Shown piece after piece: positions 52,246 to 59,517 of a stretch of 64,000 bases of DNA. Numbering within the stretch: the stretch's first letter is position 1; each line of letters opens with the position of its first letter. Origin of the DNA: Micromonospora yasonensis (GTDB lineage Bacteria; Actinomycetota; Actinomycetes; Mycobacteriales; Micromonosporaceae). Made by a program: the position numbers and the translations under genes. A model generated the notes under the pieces. It ran no database searches, was not told the origin of the DNA, and saw nothing but the letters and a program-made list of their open reading frames with translations. Location of the stretch: contig NZ_JAPDPH010000001.1 in the NCBI RefSeq assembly GCF_026013475.1, positions 40,986 to 104,985 of the forward strand, in the 5' to 3' direction.

Positions 52246-52837
52246 CGGGCTCCTCCTCGTCCTCGTCGTCGCCGCCCGGGTCGTCCGGCTCGGCGGTCAG
52301 GTTGGCCTGGCCGGCGCGGGCGGCGGCCTCGGCCATCAGCGCGCGGAAGAAGTCGGCGCGCTGCTGCTCGCTCATCTGCTCGACCTCGGCGCGGATCGGC
52401 CCGCCGTCAGGGCCCGTGTGCGCCGTCGTGGAGTCAGGCAGGCCCAGGGCCAGCCGCTCGACCCGGGTCGACACCTCCAGCCAGCGGGCTACGTCGCCGG
52501 GGGTGAGCTTCGACGCGTCGAGGGTCTGCAACCGGGCGACGATCTTCCCTTGCAGCGCCGACGCCACCCGGGCGTGCCGGCGGGCCATGTCGCGCCGCTG
52601 CTCGGCCAGGCTCTCGGCGTACAGCCGGTCTTCTTCCCGGTCCCACGCCTGCGCCCGCTGCACCCATCGCCACTTCGTCGCGAGCTTGTGGAGGTAGTCC
52701 CGGGATTTGTGGACCTGCTCGGCGACCTTCGCGACGGTGCGGGTGCGGCCCAGGTCGCGGTACAGGGCGAAGTACCCGTACGCCCGCTCGGGCTCGCTGC
52801 GCTGCCGGTCCCAGGGCAGTACCTCCGGCTCGCTCAT
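52223..52837 (-). CDS. terminase small subunit
   Basis: 204 aa; ATG 52837 with GAGGAGG upstream. The HTH-bearing N-terminus (YRDLGRTRTVAKVAEQVHKS, RDYLHKLATKWRWVQRAQAW) recognises DNA. A helical oligomerisation middle and an acidic tail (PDDPGGDDEDEEEPG) follow. Directly upstream of the large subunit and two small membrane genes. Confidence 0.8.
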   Translation of the reverse strand: MSEPEVLPWDRQRSEPERAYGYFALYRDLGRTRTVAKVAEQVHKSRDYLHKLATKWRWVQRAQAWDREEDRLYAESLAEQRRDMARRHARVASALQGKIVARLQTLDASKLTPGDVARWLEVSTRVERLALGLPDSTTAHTGPDGGPIRAEVEQMSEQQRADFFRALMAEAAARAGQANLTAEPDDPGGDDEDEEEPGGATEQG

Positions 52838-52899
52838 GGTCACCTCCTCGTGCTGCTAGGCGGGCGGCCCGGCGGGTGCTGCGCCGGGCCGCCCACGTC

Positions 52900-53184
52900 T
52901 CAGTGCCCGACCTTGCGTCCTCCGCTCATGGGCGGCCGGGCGATCGCCGCGTTGCCGTACATCAGGGCGTCGTCCAATGCGGTCAGCACCATTGACGTCT
53001 CGCGGCCGGCGGGCAGGCTGCGCATGGCTTCCGCCATCACGCCCTTGATCGTTTTCCGCCACGCGGCGTGCGCCTCGGCCGTCTCCAGGTTCTTCGGCGG
53101 GTGGTAGTCGCAGCGCCGGTCCAGCTCGTAGCTCTGCCGCTCGTCGAGTCCGGCATACACTTCGCCGGGGGTGGAGTCGGGCAT
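52900..53184 (-). CDS. Acb2/Tad1-like cyclic-nucleotide sponge (anti-CBASS/anti-Thoeris)
   Basis: 94 aa helical hairpin protein. CDYHPPKNLETAEAHAAWRK, LPAGRETSMVLTALDDALMY and GNAAIARPP follow the Acb2/Tad1 pattern (F/Y-x-Y-H-P-P-K, then SREKSLALTNLEEAxMWANAAIAR). Family members sequester signalling nucleotides made by host CBASS or Thoeris defence. First gene of the terminase operon, with AGGAGG ahead and operator copy 3 just upstream, so it would be expressed with late genes unless a separate early promoter exists. Confidence 0.75.
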   Translation of the reverse strand: MPDSTPGEVYAGLDERQSYELDRRCDYHPPKNLETAEAHAAWRKTIKGVMAEAMRSLPAGRETSMVLTALDDALMYGNAAIARPPMSGGRKVGH

Positions 53185-53202
53185 TTCTTCCTCCTAGTGT
53201 CC

Positions 53203-53225
53203 GGTCGCGGTTATCTACTGCGACC
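53203..53225. promoter_or_regulatory. 23-bp palindromic operator, copy 3
   Basis: Half-sites GGTCGCGGT and ACTGCGACC around TATCT. It lies 19 bp upstream of the sponge gene ATG, immediately ahead of its ribosome-binding site. The remaining divergent region to 53497 contains no other clear feature. Confidence 0.68.
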
Positions 53226-53497
53226 GCATGGGCGTCGCCGCTGATGGAGCGACGTCGTGACGGGATGTCACGTCACGTGGACGGTTGTGGCTCGGGGCGG
53301 CTAAAGTGGACTCGACGGTGGCCCTGCGTCACCGGTTTCTCCTGCCGACTGCCGGTGGCCCCACGCCCGGCGAGGGTTGGCACAGAGGGACAAGGGCCGA
53401 AAGCTCGCGCAGGTACGGTCGCGCGCCCGCGCGACCGATGCGGCACGTCTATCCAACGGCGGCTGCGTGGGGAGCCGTCGAGGAATGGACGTTTGCC

Positions 53498-54058
53498 ATG
53501 ACCAGAAACAAGGTCGCGAAGCAGCTCGCCTCTCAGCAGGGGATTTCCTACGCCGCCGCGCTGCGCCAGGTGCGCCGGGCGTACCAGCCGGCCTTCCCGT
53601 CGGTGGAGTCGCTGCTGCCGGGTGCGATCGCCAGCGACTGTGAGGCGATGGCCGGTCACGAGATCGGGCGCCGGCTCGGAGCGAACTGGCGTGCGGGGCT
53701 GTCGTTCGGCGACGTTGAGTTGCCCTACGACGTCCTGGCGGACATCGAGGTCGAGAAGGCCGAGCCCGATCTCGGCACGGTCACGTGGAGCCAGACTGAG
53801 GAGTTCCCCGACGGGGATTCGGTGGGCCACGCCGAGGTGGAGGCCGAGGTGACCTTCACCGGGTACGGCAAGCTGGCCGCGGTGAAGGGTCACCCCGAGC
53901 TGGTGGTCGTTGACCCCGACGTCGACGGTGACGCCCAGGTGAGCTTCCACAGGCGGGTGCGGCTGCACTGGCACGTCGTTTACCGGCCTGGGGTGGACTA
54001 CCTGGACCTGACGCGCGCGGGCGCGTCCGAGCTGGTGCCGATCAACCCGCACAACTAG
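53498..54058 (+). CDS. hypothetical protein opposite to phage operons
   Basis: 186 aa from ATG 53498. The N-terminus VAKQLASQQGISYAAALRQV could be a short DNA-binding helix pair. The C-terminal half is beta-rich (EVEAEVTFTGYGKLAAVKG, DAQVSFHRRVRLHWHVVYRP). Monocistronic, divergent from the terminase operon across operator copy 3 and closed by a strong terminator. The arrangement fits a lysogenic regulator or a lysogenically expressed moron, but no family is recognised. Confidence 0.6.
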   Translation: MTRNKVAKQLASQQGISYAAALRQVRRAYQPAFPSVESLLPGAIASDCEAMAGHEIGRRLGANWRAGLSFGDVELPYDVLADIEVEKAEPDLGTVTWSQTEEFPDGDSVGHAEVEAEVTFTGYGKLAAVKGHPELVVVDPDVDGDAQVSFHRRVRLHWHVVYRPGVDYLDLTRAGASELVPINPHN

Positions 54059-54074
54059 GCACCGGCAGGGCATC

Positions 54075-54105
54075 GGGCGTCCGCCGCGCATCGCGGCGGA
54101 CGCCC
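54075..54105. terminator. 14-bp bidirectional hairpin
   Basis: GGGCGTCCGCCGCG pairs perfectly with 54092-54105 around CAT, between convergent genes ending at 54058 (plus) and 54118 (minus). Confidence 0.8.
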
Positions 54106-54117
54106 TGCTCATCGCCA

Positions 54118-55041
54118 TCACAGGCCCGCGAGACAGTCAGCGGCCAGGAGCTCCAGTGCCCGCCACCGCTGGTCGGCAGGCACCTCGCCCGAGCGCACCA
54201 GCTTGTCCACGGCACGGGCCAGCACAGCGGCGGCGTCGGCCGGCATCGAACGAGTCTCCAGCACTGTCTCGATCGGCACCAGACGGCCCGCTGCGCCGAT
54301 CGCCTCGCCGGACTCTGGGTCGAACCACACGCCGTCCCGCAGCTCGCCCAGGTGCCGCTCGAACACCGCCAGGATCAGTCCAAGGGCAGTGGCCACGTTC
54401 CCGACGTTGTGGGCGCCGTGCGCGGTCGCCAGCGCGTCCAGCGTCGCCTCGTAGTCGGCGTACCCGGCCAGCCAGCGGCTGTCGGCCTGCACCAGCTTGC
54501 GCGCCTCCTCGAACGAGGCCCGGGCGGCGTCCAGCTCGTGCGGCAGGAACACCAGCTGCACCGTGGCAAAGTCCAGGTTCGCCTCGGACAGGCCCTCCAG
54601 GTCGACCTGCGCGAGCAGGTCGAGCTGCTTGTCGTCCAGGCCCGAGTAGGCCCGCCAGTCCACGTCGTCCAACTCCTCGTACAGCTGCTTCAACGTGGCC
54701 GGGTCGTCCTCGCCGGCGATCGCGTTGTGCGACAGCTGCAATGCGACCTGCCGAGCCCGGGACAGCTTCTGCTGCACCACCATCACCGTGATCTCGGCCA
54801 GGCCCGCGTCGATGGATGCCATGACCCGGTGGTTGCCGGACAGCACCACCTTCCGGTCGCCGTCGACGTCGTGCCACACCAGCGGCACGCTCGTCAGGCA
54901 GCCGTCCCGCCTGATGTTCGCCACCAGCCGGTCGTACTGCTCCTTGCGCATGTACCGCGCGTTGACCTCCAGCAGCGTCAGGTCCTGCGGCCGGACGGTC
55001 ATCAGCCGCGGGTCCAGGGGCAGCTCGTCGACGTCGCTCAC
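54118..55041 (-). CDS. ParB-domain protein 2
   Basis: 307 aa; GTG 55041 overlaps the upstream stop. ParB N-terminal nuclease-like domain: RPQDLTLLEVNARYMRKEQY, VVLSGNHRVMASIDAGLAEI, QVALQLSHNAIAGEDDPA. No HTH domain is obvious. In actinophages such genes sit beside the terminase and the methylase-like gene, as here. Probably involved in DNA modification or regulation rather than partition. Confidence 0.78.
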   Translation of the reverse strand: MSDVDELPLDPRLMTVRPQDLTLLEVNARYMRKEQYDRLVANIRRDGCLTSVPLVWHDVDGDRKVVLSGNHRVMASIDAGLAEITVMVVQQKLSRARQVALQLSHNAIAGEDDPATLKQLYEELDDVDWRAYSGLDDKQLDLLAQVDLEGLSEANLDFATVQLVFLPHELDAARASFEEARKLVQADSRWLAGYADYEATLDALATAHGAHNVGNVATALGLILAVFERHLGELRDGVWFDPESGEAIGAAGRLVPIETVLETRSMPADAAAVLARAVDKLVRSGEVPADQRWRALELLAADCLAGL

Positions 55042-55493
55042 CGCCCGCCTCCCTCGCGGTACTGGATGGCGAACCCGGGGATGCCGAGCCCGAAGTCCGG
55101 GTCGGCGCTCGCCGGCCGGATCGGCGCGTGCAACACGAACTCGTCCGGGGTGCAGGCGGGCCGGTTCGGCATCAGCCCGGCGGGCACGCCCGTCCACCGG
55201 AACCGCTCCTGGCACCCGAGGCAGCGGATCGAGAGCTCCACGATGTACGCCACCACCGTGGGGTCGTCGTCGGAGGCGGTCAGCCGCTGCACGTCGGCGT
55301 CCAGGTGCATGTCGGGGTGCCCGCACGGCTTGTCCGGGTCGGCCGGCTCGTGCCGGAACTTCCCGTGCGTCGGGCACACGCCCGTCTCCGCGCCCTGGTC
55401 GCACTGGTAGGGCGTCGTCCCGTCCCACAGCGTCTTCGGGCAGCCGGTCTGCTCGGCGGCGGGCGGCTCGCCGCCGCGGTGCTCGTCGCTCAT
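55038..55493 (-). CDS. zinc-binding hypothetical phage protein
   Basis: 151 aa; ATG 55493 overlaps the upstream stop (ATGA). Cys/His pairs: GCPKTLWDGTTPYQCDQGAE, CPTHGKFRH, CGHPDMHLD, CLGCQERFRW. The C-terminus ACTPDEFVLHAPIRPA recurs in actinophage proteins. Part of the 56842-54118 operon. Confidence 0.65.
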   Translation of the reverse strand: MSDEHRGGEPPAAEQTGCPKTLWDGTTPYQCDQGAETGVCPTHGKFRHEPADPDKPCGHPDMHLDADVQRLTASDDDPTVVAYIVELSIRCLGCQERFRWTGVPAGLMPNRPACTPDEFVLHAPIRPASADPDFGLGIPGFAIQYREGGGR

Positions 55494-56842
55494 CGCTCGT
55501 CCTTCCCGTGGCGGCGCTTCCACTCCGCCAGCGCCTCTTGCAAGGTCCAGTCACCCAGGGGGCCGCCGTACTGGAGCTGGTAGCGGTGGATGCCGTCGGC
55601 GGCCGGCTCGCTGCGCTTCTGCAGCTTCACGCCGGGGATGCCCCGGCCGTACTTGGCGCTGTTCGGCCGGTCGGTGAACGCCGTGGTCGACCAGCCGGTC
55701 AGCCGCTTTGACAGGGACCGCTGCAACAGCAGCTGCGCCTCGCGGCTGGCGGCCGCCATCACGATCAGCTTCGCCAGCCGCCGGTACCGGGTCCACGACA
55801 CCGGGAAGTCGCTCATCAGGTACGCGGTGCTCGGGTCGAACTTCGGCGGCAGGTACGCGAACGCCCCGATCAGCTTCCCGTCGACGCTGACGCCGCAGGC
55901 GAGCAGCGGCGACCCGGGCAGGATCGTCTTGCTCATGAACTGGCTGCGCACCGCCGAGAACTGCCCGCCGGTCAGCACGTGCAGCGCCATGCGGTCGCCG
56001 AGGTCCTCGTCTGGGCCGATCTTCGGCAGCAGGATCGGCGCGACCTGCTGCGCGGGGGCGACGACCCGCCGCGCGCCCGAACTGGCGTACACGTAGATCG
56101 GCATGCCGCGGTTGGACGTCTGCACGACGCCGCGCAGCCAAGGGCGCAGCTCGTCACGGGCGATGTGCAGGCCGAGGATCCAGTGCGGCCGGTCGAGCAC
56201 CGCCCCGATGATCTCCTCCTTGCCGTCCTCGTCCAGCAGCTCGTAGCTCGGCGCCGGCCAGTCGAAGAACTCGTCAATGCCGGCGAACTGCGCCTCGTAG
56301 TCGCCCGCGTAGAACGGCGGGAACATCGCCACCGGCGCGTCGGCCGGCACCACGTCGCGCAGGTAGTCCCGCACGTCCCCGCAGTAGTAGTCGGCCAGGC
56401 GCAGCGTCAGCGCCGACAGCTTCGCCACCGTCTTGGCGTGCATCGTCGGGAACTGCCCGACGGTCGCCCGGACCATCCGCTCGTAGTAGACGCCCTGCCG
56501 GCCGACGTACTGGAGGAACCGGGTGCCGAGCATCAGCGTGGCCAGAGTGTCCGTCGATGTGACCAGGTACGGCTCCAGCCACGCCAACTCCTCGCGGTGC
56601 TCCTCCTTCAGCCGGTAGTCCAGCTCCCGGCCGGCGAGCCACCAGCCGAGCGCCGAGCTGTACGCCTGGACGTCGTTGCCGTGGATCGCGCGCCGCTCAC
56701 CGGGCCGGCTGTGCAGCGTCCGCTCGATCGTGAAGTTCCCCGAGCAGCCGACGTACAGGTCGGTGTCCGGCCAGCTCTCCGCGTGCTCGTAGATGATCGA
56801 GCGCAGGTCAGCGGGGATGCTGCCGTGGAACACGCCGCTCAC
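55490..56842 (-). CDS. putative DNA-modification protein: methyltransferase-like domain plus GNAT/Mom-like domain
   Basis: 450 aa from GTG 56842 (a second GTG at 56845). The first half has LYVGCSGNFTIERTLHS (SAM-loop-like), IHGNDVQAYSSALGWWLAG and VAMFPPFYAGDYEAQFAGID (PPF motif). It resembles the actinophage proteins annotated as antirestriction adenine methyltransferases. The second half (VSVDGKLIGAFAYLPPKF, SWTRYRRLAKLIVMAAASRE, LSKRLTGWSTTAFTDRPNSA) resembles GNAT-fold Mom-type DNA modification proteins. It would protect phage DNA from host restriction. Chemistry cannot be told from sequence. Confidence 0.75.
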   Translation of the reverse strand: MSGVFHGSIPADLRSIIYEHAESWPDTDLYVGCSGNFTIERTLHSRPGERRAIHGNDVQAYSSALGWWLAGRELDYRLKEEHREELAWLEPYLVTSTDTLATLMLGTRFLQYVGRQGVYYERMVRATVGQFPTMHAKTVAKLSALTLRLADYYCGDVRDYLRDVVPADAPVAMFPPFYAGDYEAQFAGIDEFFDWPAPSYELLDEDGKEEIIGAVLDRPHWILGLHIARDELRPWLRGVVQTSNRGMPIYVYASSGARRVVAPAQQVAPILLPKIGPDEDLGDRMALHVLTGGQFSAVRSQFMSKTILPGSPLLACGVSVDGKLIGAFAYLPPKFDPSTAYLMSDFPVSWTRYRRLAKLIVMAAASREAQLLLQRSLSKRLTGWSTTAFTDRPNSAKYGRGIPGVKLQKRSEPAADGIHRYQLQYGGPLGDWTLQEALAEWKRRHGKDER

Positions 56843-56867
56843 CACCTTCCCCCGTGGCCGGGCGTCG

Positions 56868-56940
56868 AGCGCCGGCCAGGACTCGAACCTGGGCCTCCAC
56901 CGTGGAACGGCGGCGTGCCAGCCAACAGCACTTCCAGCGC
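56868..56940 (-). tRNA. tRNA-Gly (anticodon UCC)
   Basis: A complete cloverleaf reads on the minus strand: acceptor GCGCTGG with CCGGCGC (one G-U), D stem GTGC/GCAC with GG in the loop, anticodon arm CCGCC-GTTCCAC-GGTGG (UCC), 4-nt variable loop, T arm CCAGG-TTCGAGT-CCTGG. No CCA is encoded. It lies between the modification gene start and the excisionase-like gene, so it is probably phage-encoded. Confidence 0.88.
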
Positions 56941-57056
56941 ACCGCGTGCCATGCACGCGCAGTGCCAGATCGTAGCCGTACATCTGACGACCGGCGAGAG
57001 GTGCTGGCAGATTCTGATCTCGCTGTGGCCTGGCGTAGCCCACCGTAGACCTCTCC

Positions 57057-57079
57057 GGCCGCAATGGTCTACAGTGGCC
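57057..57079. promoter_or_regulatory. 23-bp palindromic operator, copy 4
   Basis: Half-sites GGCCGCAAT and ACAGTGGCC around GGTCT, with an overlapping GTAGACC/GGTCTAC inverted repeat (57045-57072). It lies 36 bp before the excisionase-like GTG and also upstream of the tRNA-Gly/modification operon on the other strand. Confidence 0.6.
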
Positions 57080-57114
57080 CCACATCCAGCGCCGGGGGGC
57101 AGGAGGAGGACGAG

Positions 57115-57297
57115 GTGGCCAGGGACTACACCTACGCCGAGGCCGCGGCGAAGCTTCGCATCGCGGAAACCACCCTCCGGCGCTGGGTGTCCAAGGGCCG
57201 CATCCCCTGCCACCGGCTCGGCCGCAAGGTCCGCTTCACCGACGCAGACCTAGAAGCTGCCTACCAGGCATCGCCAGCGCTGGCCCGGCGCCGTTGA
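57115..57297 (+). CDS. xis: excisionase-family DNA-binding protein (MerR-like HTH_17)
   Basis: 60 aa from GTG 57115, with GGAGGA ahead. YTYAEAAAKLRIAETTLRRW, VSKGRIPCHRLGRKVRFTDA is the classic helix-turn-helix of phage excisionases and small regulators. The integrase, its expected partner, lies 4 kb to the right across cargo. An excision role is therefore likely but not certain; it may instead regulate transcription through operator copy 4. Confidence 0.8.
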   Translation: MARDYTYAEAAAKLRIAETTLRRWVSKGRIPCHRLGRKVRFTDADLEAAYQASPALARRR

Positions 57298-57340
57298 CGT
57301 AAGGCACGCCCTCTAGAGCGTCCTAGGAGGGTGCATGCCT

Positions 57341-57375
57341 AGCGGGCGGCGAGCCCAACCGGCTCGCCGCCCGCT
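57341..57375 (+). terminator. 15-bp hairpin terminator after excisionase gene
   Basis: AGCGGGCGGCGAGCC pairs perfectly with 57361-57375 around CAACC, 44 bp after the stop. Confidence 0.75.
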
Positions 57376-57479
57376 CCACGTCCCACTTATCAAGATCGTC
57401 TCGTCCGGTAGGGCGCTCCACCCTGTCCCCGTCCGGGGAGGCTGGACGGTCTACGACTGTCCGACGAGGAGATCCGCTC

Positions 57480-57998
57480 TTAGCCGACGAGCAGGTCATC
57501 AACCCACATACCCCAGTAGCCGTCCTTCTGAATGGCCAGGGGATCGACCGAGGCAATGCGGGACCTCAGAGCGGCCGAAAGCCGTTCACCTGCCTCATCG
57601 TCGCCGGGGAAGCGACGGGCTTCAGCCATGATGTCCAGCAACTCGTCCAGGCAACTCAAGAAACTGCCAATGTCCGAGTTGACGAACCCCGCCTCCCTAT
57701 CCGCACTCTGATCAAGAAGGAGCACATGCCCTGTACCACGTTCAAGCACGAAGGTGGCCAAGTCGACTCTTGGTTCGAACGTGTCCTTGATCGAGCCGAT
57801 CACGTAGCCTCCGGCGGAGGCGTCCGTTGAGGTGGCGCGAACCGCGCCGTCGCCCAGAGCCGAGGAGAAGACGGTCGGCATCAAGTCGCTGATTGCCACC
57901 TCGATAGGAAGTCCCCGGGCGAGCACCGCTTTGGCGGCGTCCGGAAGGTCGAGCCTCGCCAGCTCTACCGCCGGCAGGCGGTGTAGCTCCTCACTCAT
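57480..57998 (-). CDS. SUKH-4-like immunity protein
   Basis: 172 aa from ATG 57998; an in-frame ATG at 58130 would add 44 residues. LHRLPAVELARLDLPDAAKA, then LATFVLERGTGHVLLLDQSA, GFVNSDIGSFLSCLDELLDI follow the SUKH-4 pattern (beta-hairpin, V-L-L-x-D, VNSSLxxF). SUKH proteins neutralise contact-dependent or polymorphic toxins, often nucleases or deaminases. No toxin gene is adjacent, so it is an orphan immunity gene. Confidence 0.7.
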   Translation of the reverse strand: MSEELHRLPAVELARLDLPDAAKAVLARGLPIEVAISDLMPTVFSSALGDGAVRATSTDASAGGYVIGSIKDTFEPRVDLATFVLERGTGHVLLLDQSADREAGFVNSDIGSFLSCLDELLDIMAEARRFPGDDEAGERLSAALRSRIASVDPLAIQKDGYWGMWVDDLLVG

Positions 57999-58325
57999 GC
58001 TGCTGATGATGACACCGTTGCCTTCGGAGGCGTACGAGCCATCCACGGGCCAGTCGCCCCGGGGCGCAATGGTCACGAGCGGGCACGAGAGGCGAGCGGC
58101 AGGGCCGCTGGGAGCAGGCGTTTCGGGCATCACAGCCGGTTGAGCGCGCTCTTCCAACTGGCGGTGCGTACCCGTAGCGGTCAGAAGCTCCATGAATGCG
58201 GGTGGCTCACCCGAACCTCGTTGATGTCCGGGGCCACCAGGCCATGGGCGGCAACTCATCCGGCGGGCGAGACATTCCGAGTGGGCCGGCCGTCGGCGGC
58301 TGGCGGTCGGCCCACTCGGGCGCAG

Positions 58326-59081
58326 CTACTTCGCCACGCTGCCAGCGGCGGGTCGACGCCGCCAGGCCAGGAGGCCGAAGCCCAGGCCGGCAAGGCCGGC
58401 GACCAGCCCGGCGATGCCGAAGGTGAGCGCCCAGCCGGTGCGGCCGTCGTCGGTGTTGGTGGTGTCGCTGGCGCTCACGGTGGCGATGTTGTTCGAGCCG
58501 GCCGCCGGCGTGGCGGCCGCATCCTTGGCCGGGGCCTTGGCGAGCTTGAGGACCGGGGCAGGGTGCTCGGGCTCGGAGCCGTCAGCGCTGGGTTCCTCGA
58601 TCCACCGCACGACCTCGCCGTTGGAGTAGGTCTGCAGCGCCTTGAAGATCATCGTGTCGACCTCGGGCAACGGACCGGCGGAGATTTCGAACTCCTGGAA
58701 CTGGCCCGGCTTGATCATGTTGGCGTTGCCACCCTCGGCCGTCCACGTGATCTTCGACGGAGCCTCCGTCACCTGGCTGCCGTGCATCTCGATCGGCTTC
58801 GCGAGCGTGGTCTTCTCGACCTGCACCGTCCATCCCGGCATCGGCCGCACCGACACCGACGCCAACGGCGCGTCGGCCGGCAAGGCAACTTCGACCTTGG
58901 TCGTGCCGGCGTTGTCCCGCTCGTTCGGCACCCGGAAAGCAAGCTTGGCGTAGCCGCCCTGGGTCGCCTCACGCGGGTTGACGCTCACATGCGCAGACGA
59001 CACGCCGACTCCGATGGTTACAGCGGCAAGCGTTCCGGCCAGGGTTGCGGCGGCCAGCCTGGCCACCGATCGTGCACGCAT
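58326..59081 (-). CDS. YcnI-like (DUF1775) membrane-anchored protein
   Basis: 251 aa; ATG 59081 after AAGGAG. Signal peptide (LAAATLAGTLAAVTIGVGVSSA) followed at once by His, as mature YcnI proteins begin with the copper-binding AHVSVNP. Domain: KLAFRVPNERDNAGTTKVEV, PMPGWTVQVEKTTL, EGGNANMIKPGQFQEFEIS. C-terminal transmembrane helix (GIAGLVAGLAGLGFGLLAW) and basic tail. Linked to extracytoplasmic copper handling; the usual copper-import neighbours are absent. Chromosomal-type gene, here between excisionase and integrase. Confidence 0.9.
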   Translation of the reverse strand: MRARSVARLAAATLAGTLAAVTIGVGVSSAHVSVNPREATQGGYAKLAFRVPNERDNAGTTKVEVALPADAPLASVSVRPMPGWTVQVEKTTLAKPIEMHGSQVTEAPSKITWTAEGGNANMIKPGQFQEFEISAGPLPEVDTMIFKALQTYSNGEVVRWIEEPSADGSEPEHPAPVLKLAKAPAKDAAATPAAGSNNIATVSASDTTNTDDGRTGWALTFGIAGLVAGLAGLGFGLLAWRRRPAAGSVAK

Positions 59082-59350
59082 CAACAGGCTCCTTGATCCA
59101 CAAATCCGCGCCAGCCGGCCGCGCCGCCCGCACGAGGTGGCCGAATGGCCACCACACATTGGTCGTATCTCAGGTCGGCCGAGTTCCCGGAGATTGAGCG
59201 CGTCAGGCGACTGTTCGCCAGCGGAGAGTGCCCCAGGCCGGTTGCACCCAAGCGTGGTCCGTGCGATCTGCGTGCGATAAGGGCCGGCGATCAGCGGGAT
59301 TCCGGGGTCAACGGCGGTCAGACCGGACAGACGTGATCCCAGGGCGCAAC
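59082..59350. other. intergenic region before tRNA remnant
   Basis: No gene with family signal. Together with 59351-59517 it forms the 436-bp gap between YcnI and AbiV genes. Confidence 0.4.
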
Positions 59351-59390
59351 GTAGAGCGCCGACCGGCGTTACCGCTGGTCGGCGCTCTAC
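59351..59390. terminator. 14-bp hairpin downstream of AbiV gene
   Basis: GTAGAGCGCCGACC pairs perfectly with 59377-59390. It would end minus-strand transcription from the AbiV pair. Confidence 0.65.
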
Positions 59391-59409
59391 GGGCCCGGCG
59401 AAAGGCCAT

Positions 59410-59460
59410 GTGCCAGAGCGGGGTCGAACCGCCGACCTTCCGATTTTCAGTCGGACGCTC
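59410..59460 (-). pseudogene. tRNA-Phe(GAA) 3'-half remnant
   Basis: The minus strand has an intact anticodon arm (TCCGA-CTGAAAA-TCGGA, anticodon GAA), variable loop, T arm (GGCGG-TTCGACC-CCGCT) and 3' acceptor CTGGCAC. The 5' acceptor strand (expected GTGCCAG) and 5' D stem are absent. A 3' half alone is the usual product of integration of a mobile element into a tRNA gene. Confidence 0.7.
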
Positions 59461-59517
59461 CGCTCCGGTGGCCGACCACGCCAGTCAGGGCTCCGGTGAT
59501 GGCCAGGGCTTCCGTGC

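Noticed and set aside
59410..59485. Intact tRNA-Phe gene
   Set aside because: The 5' acceptor strand and 5' D stem cannot be formed from the upstream sequence; only the 3' half is present.
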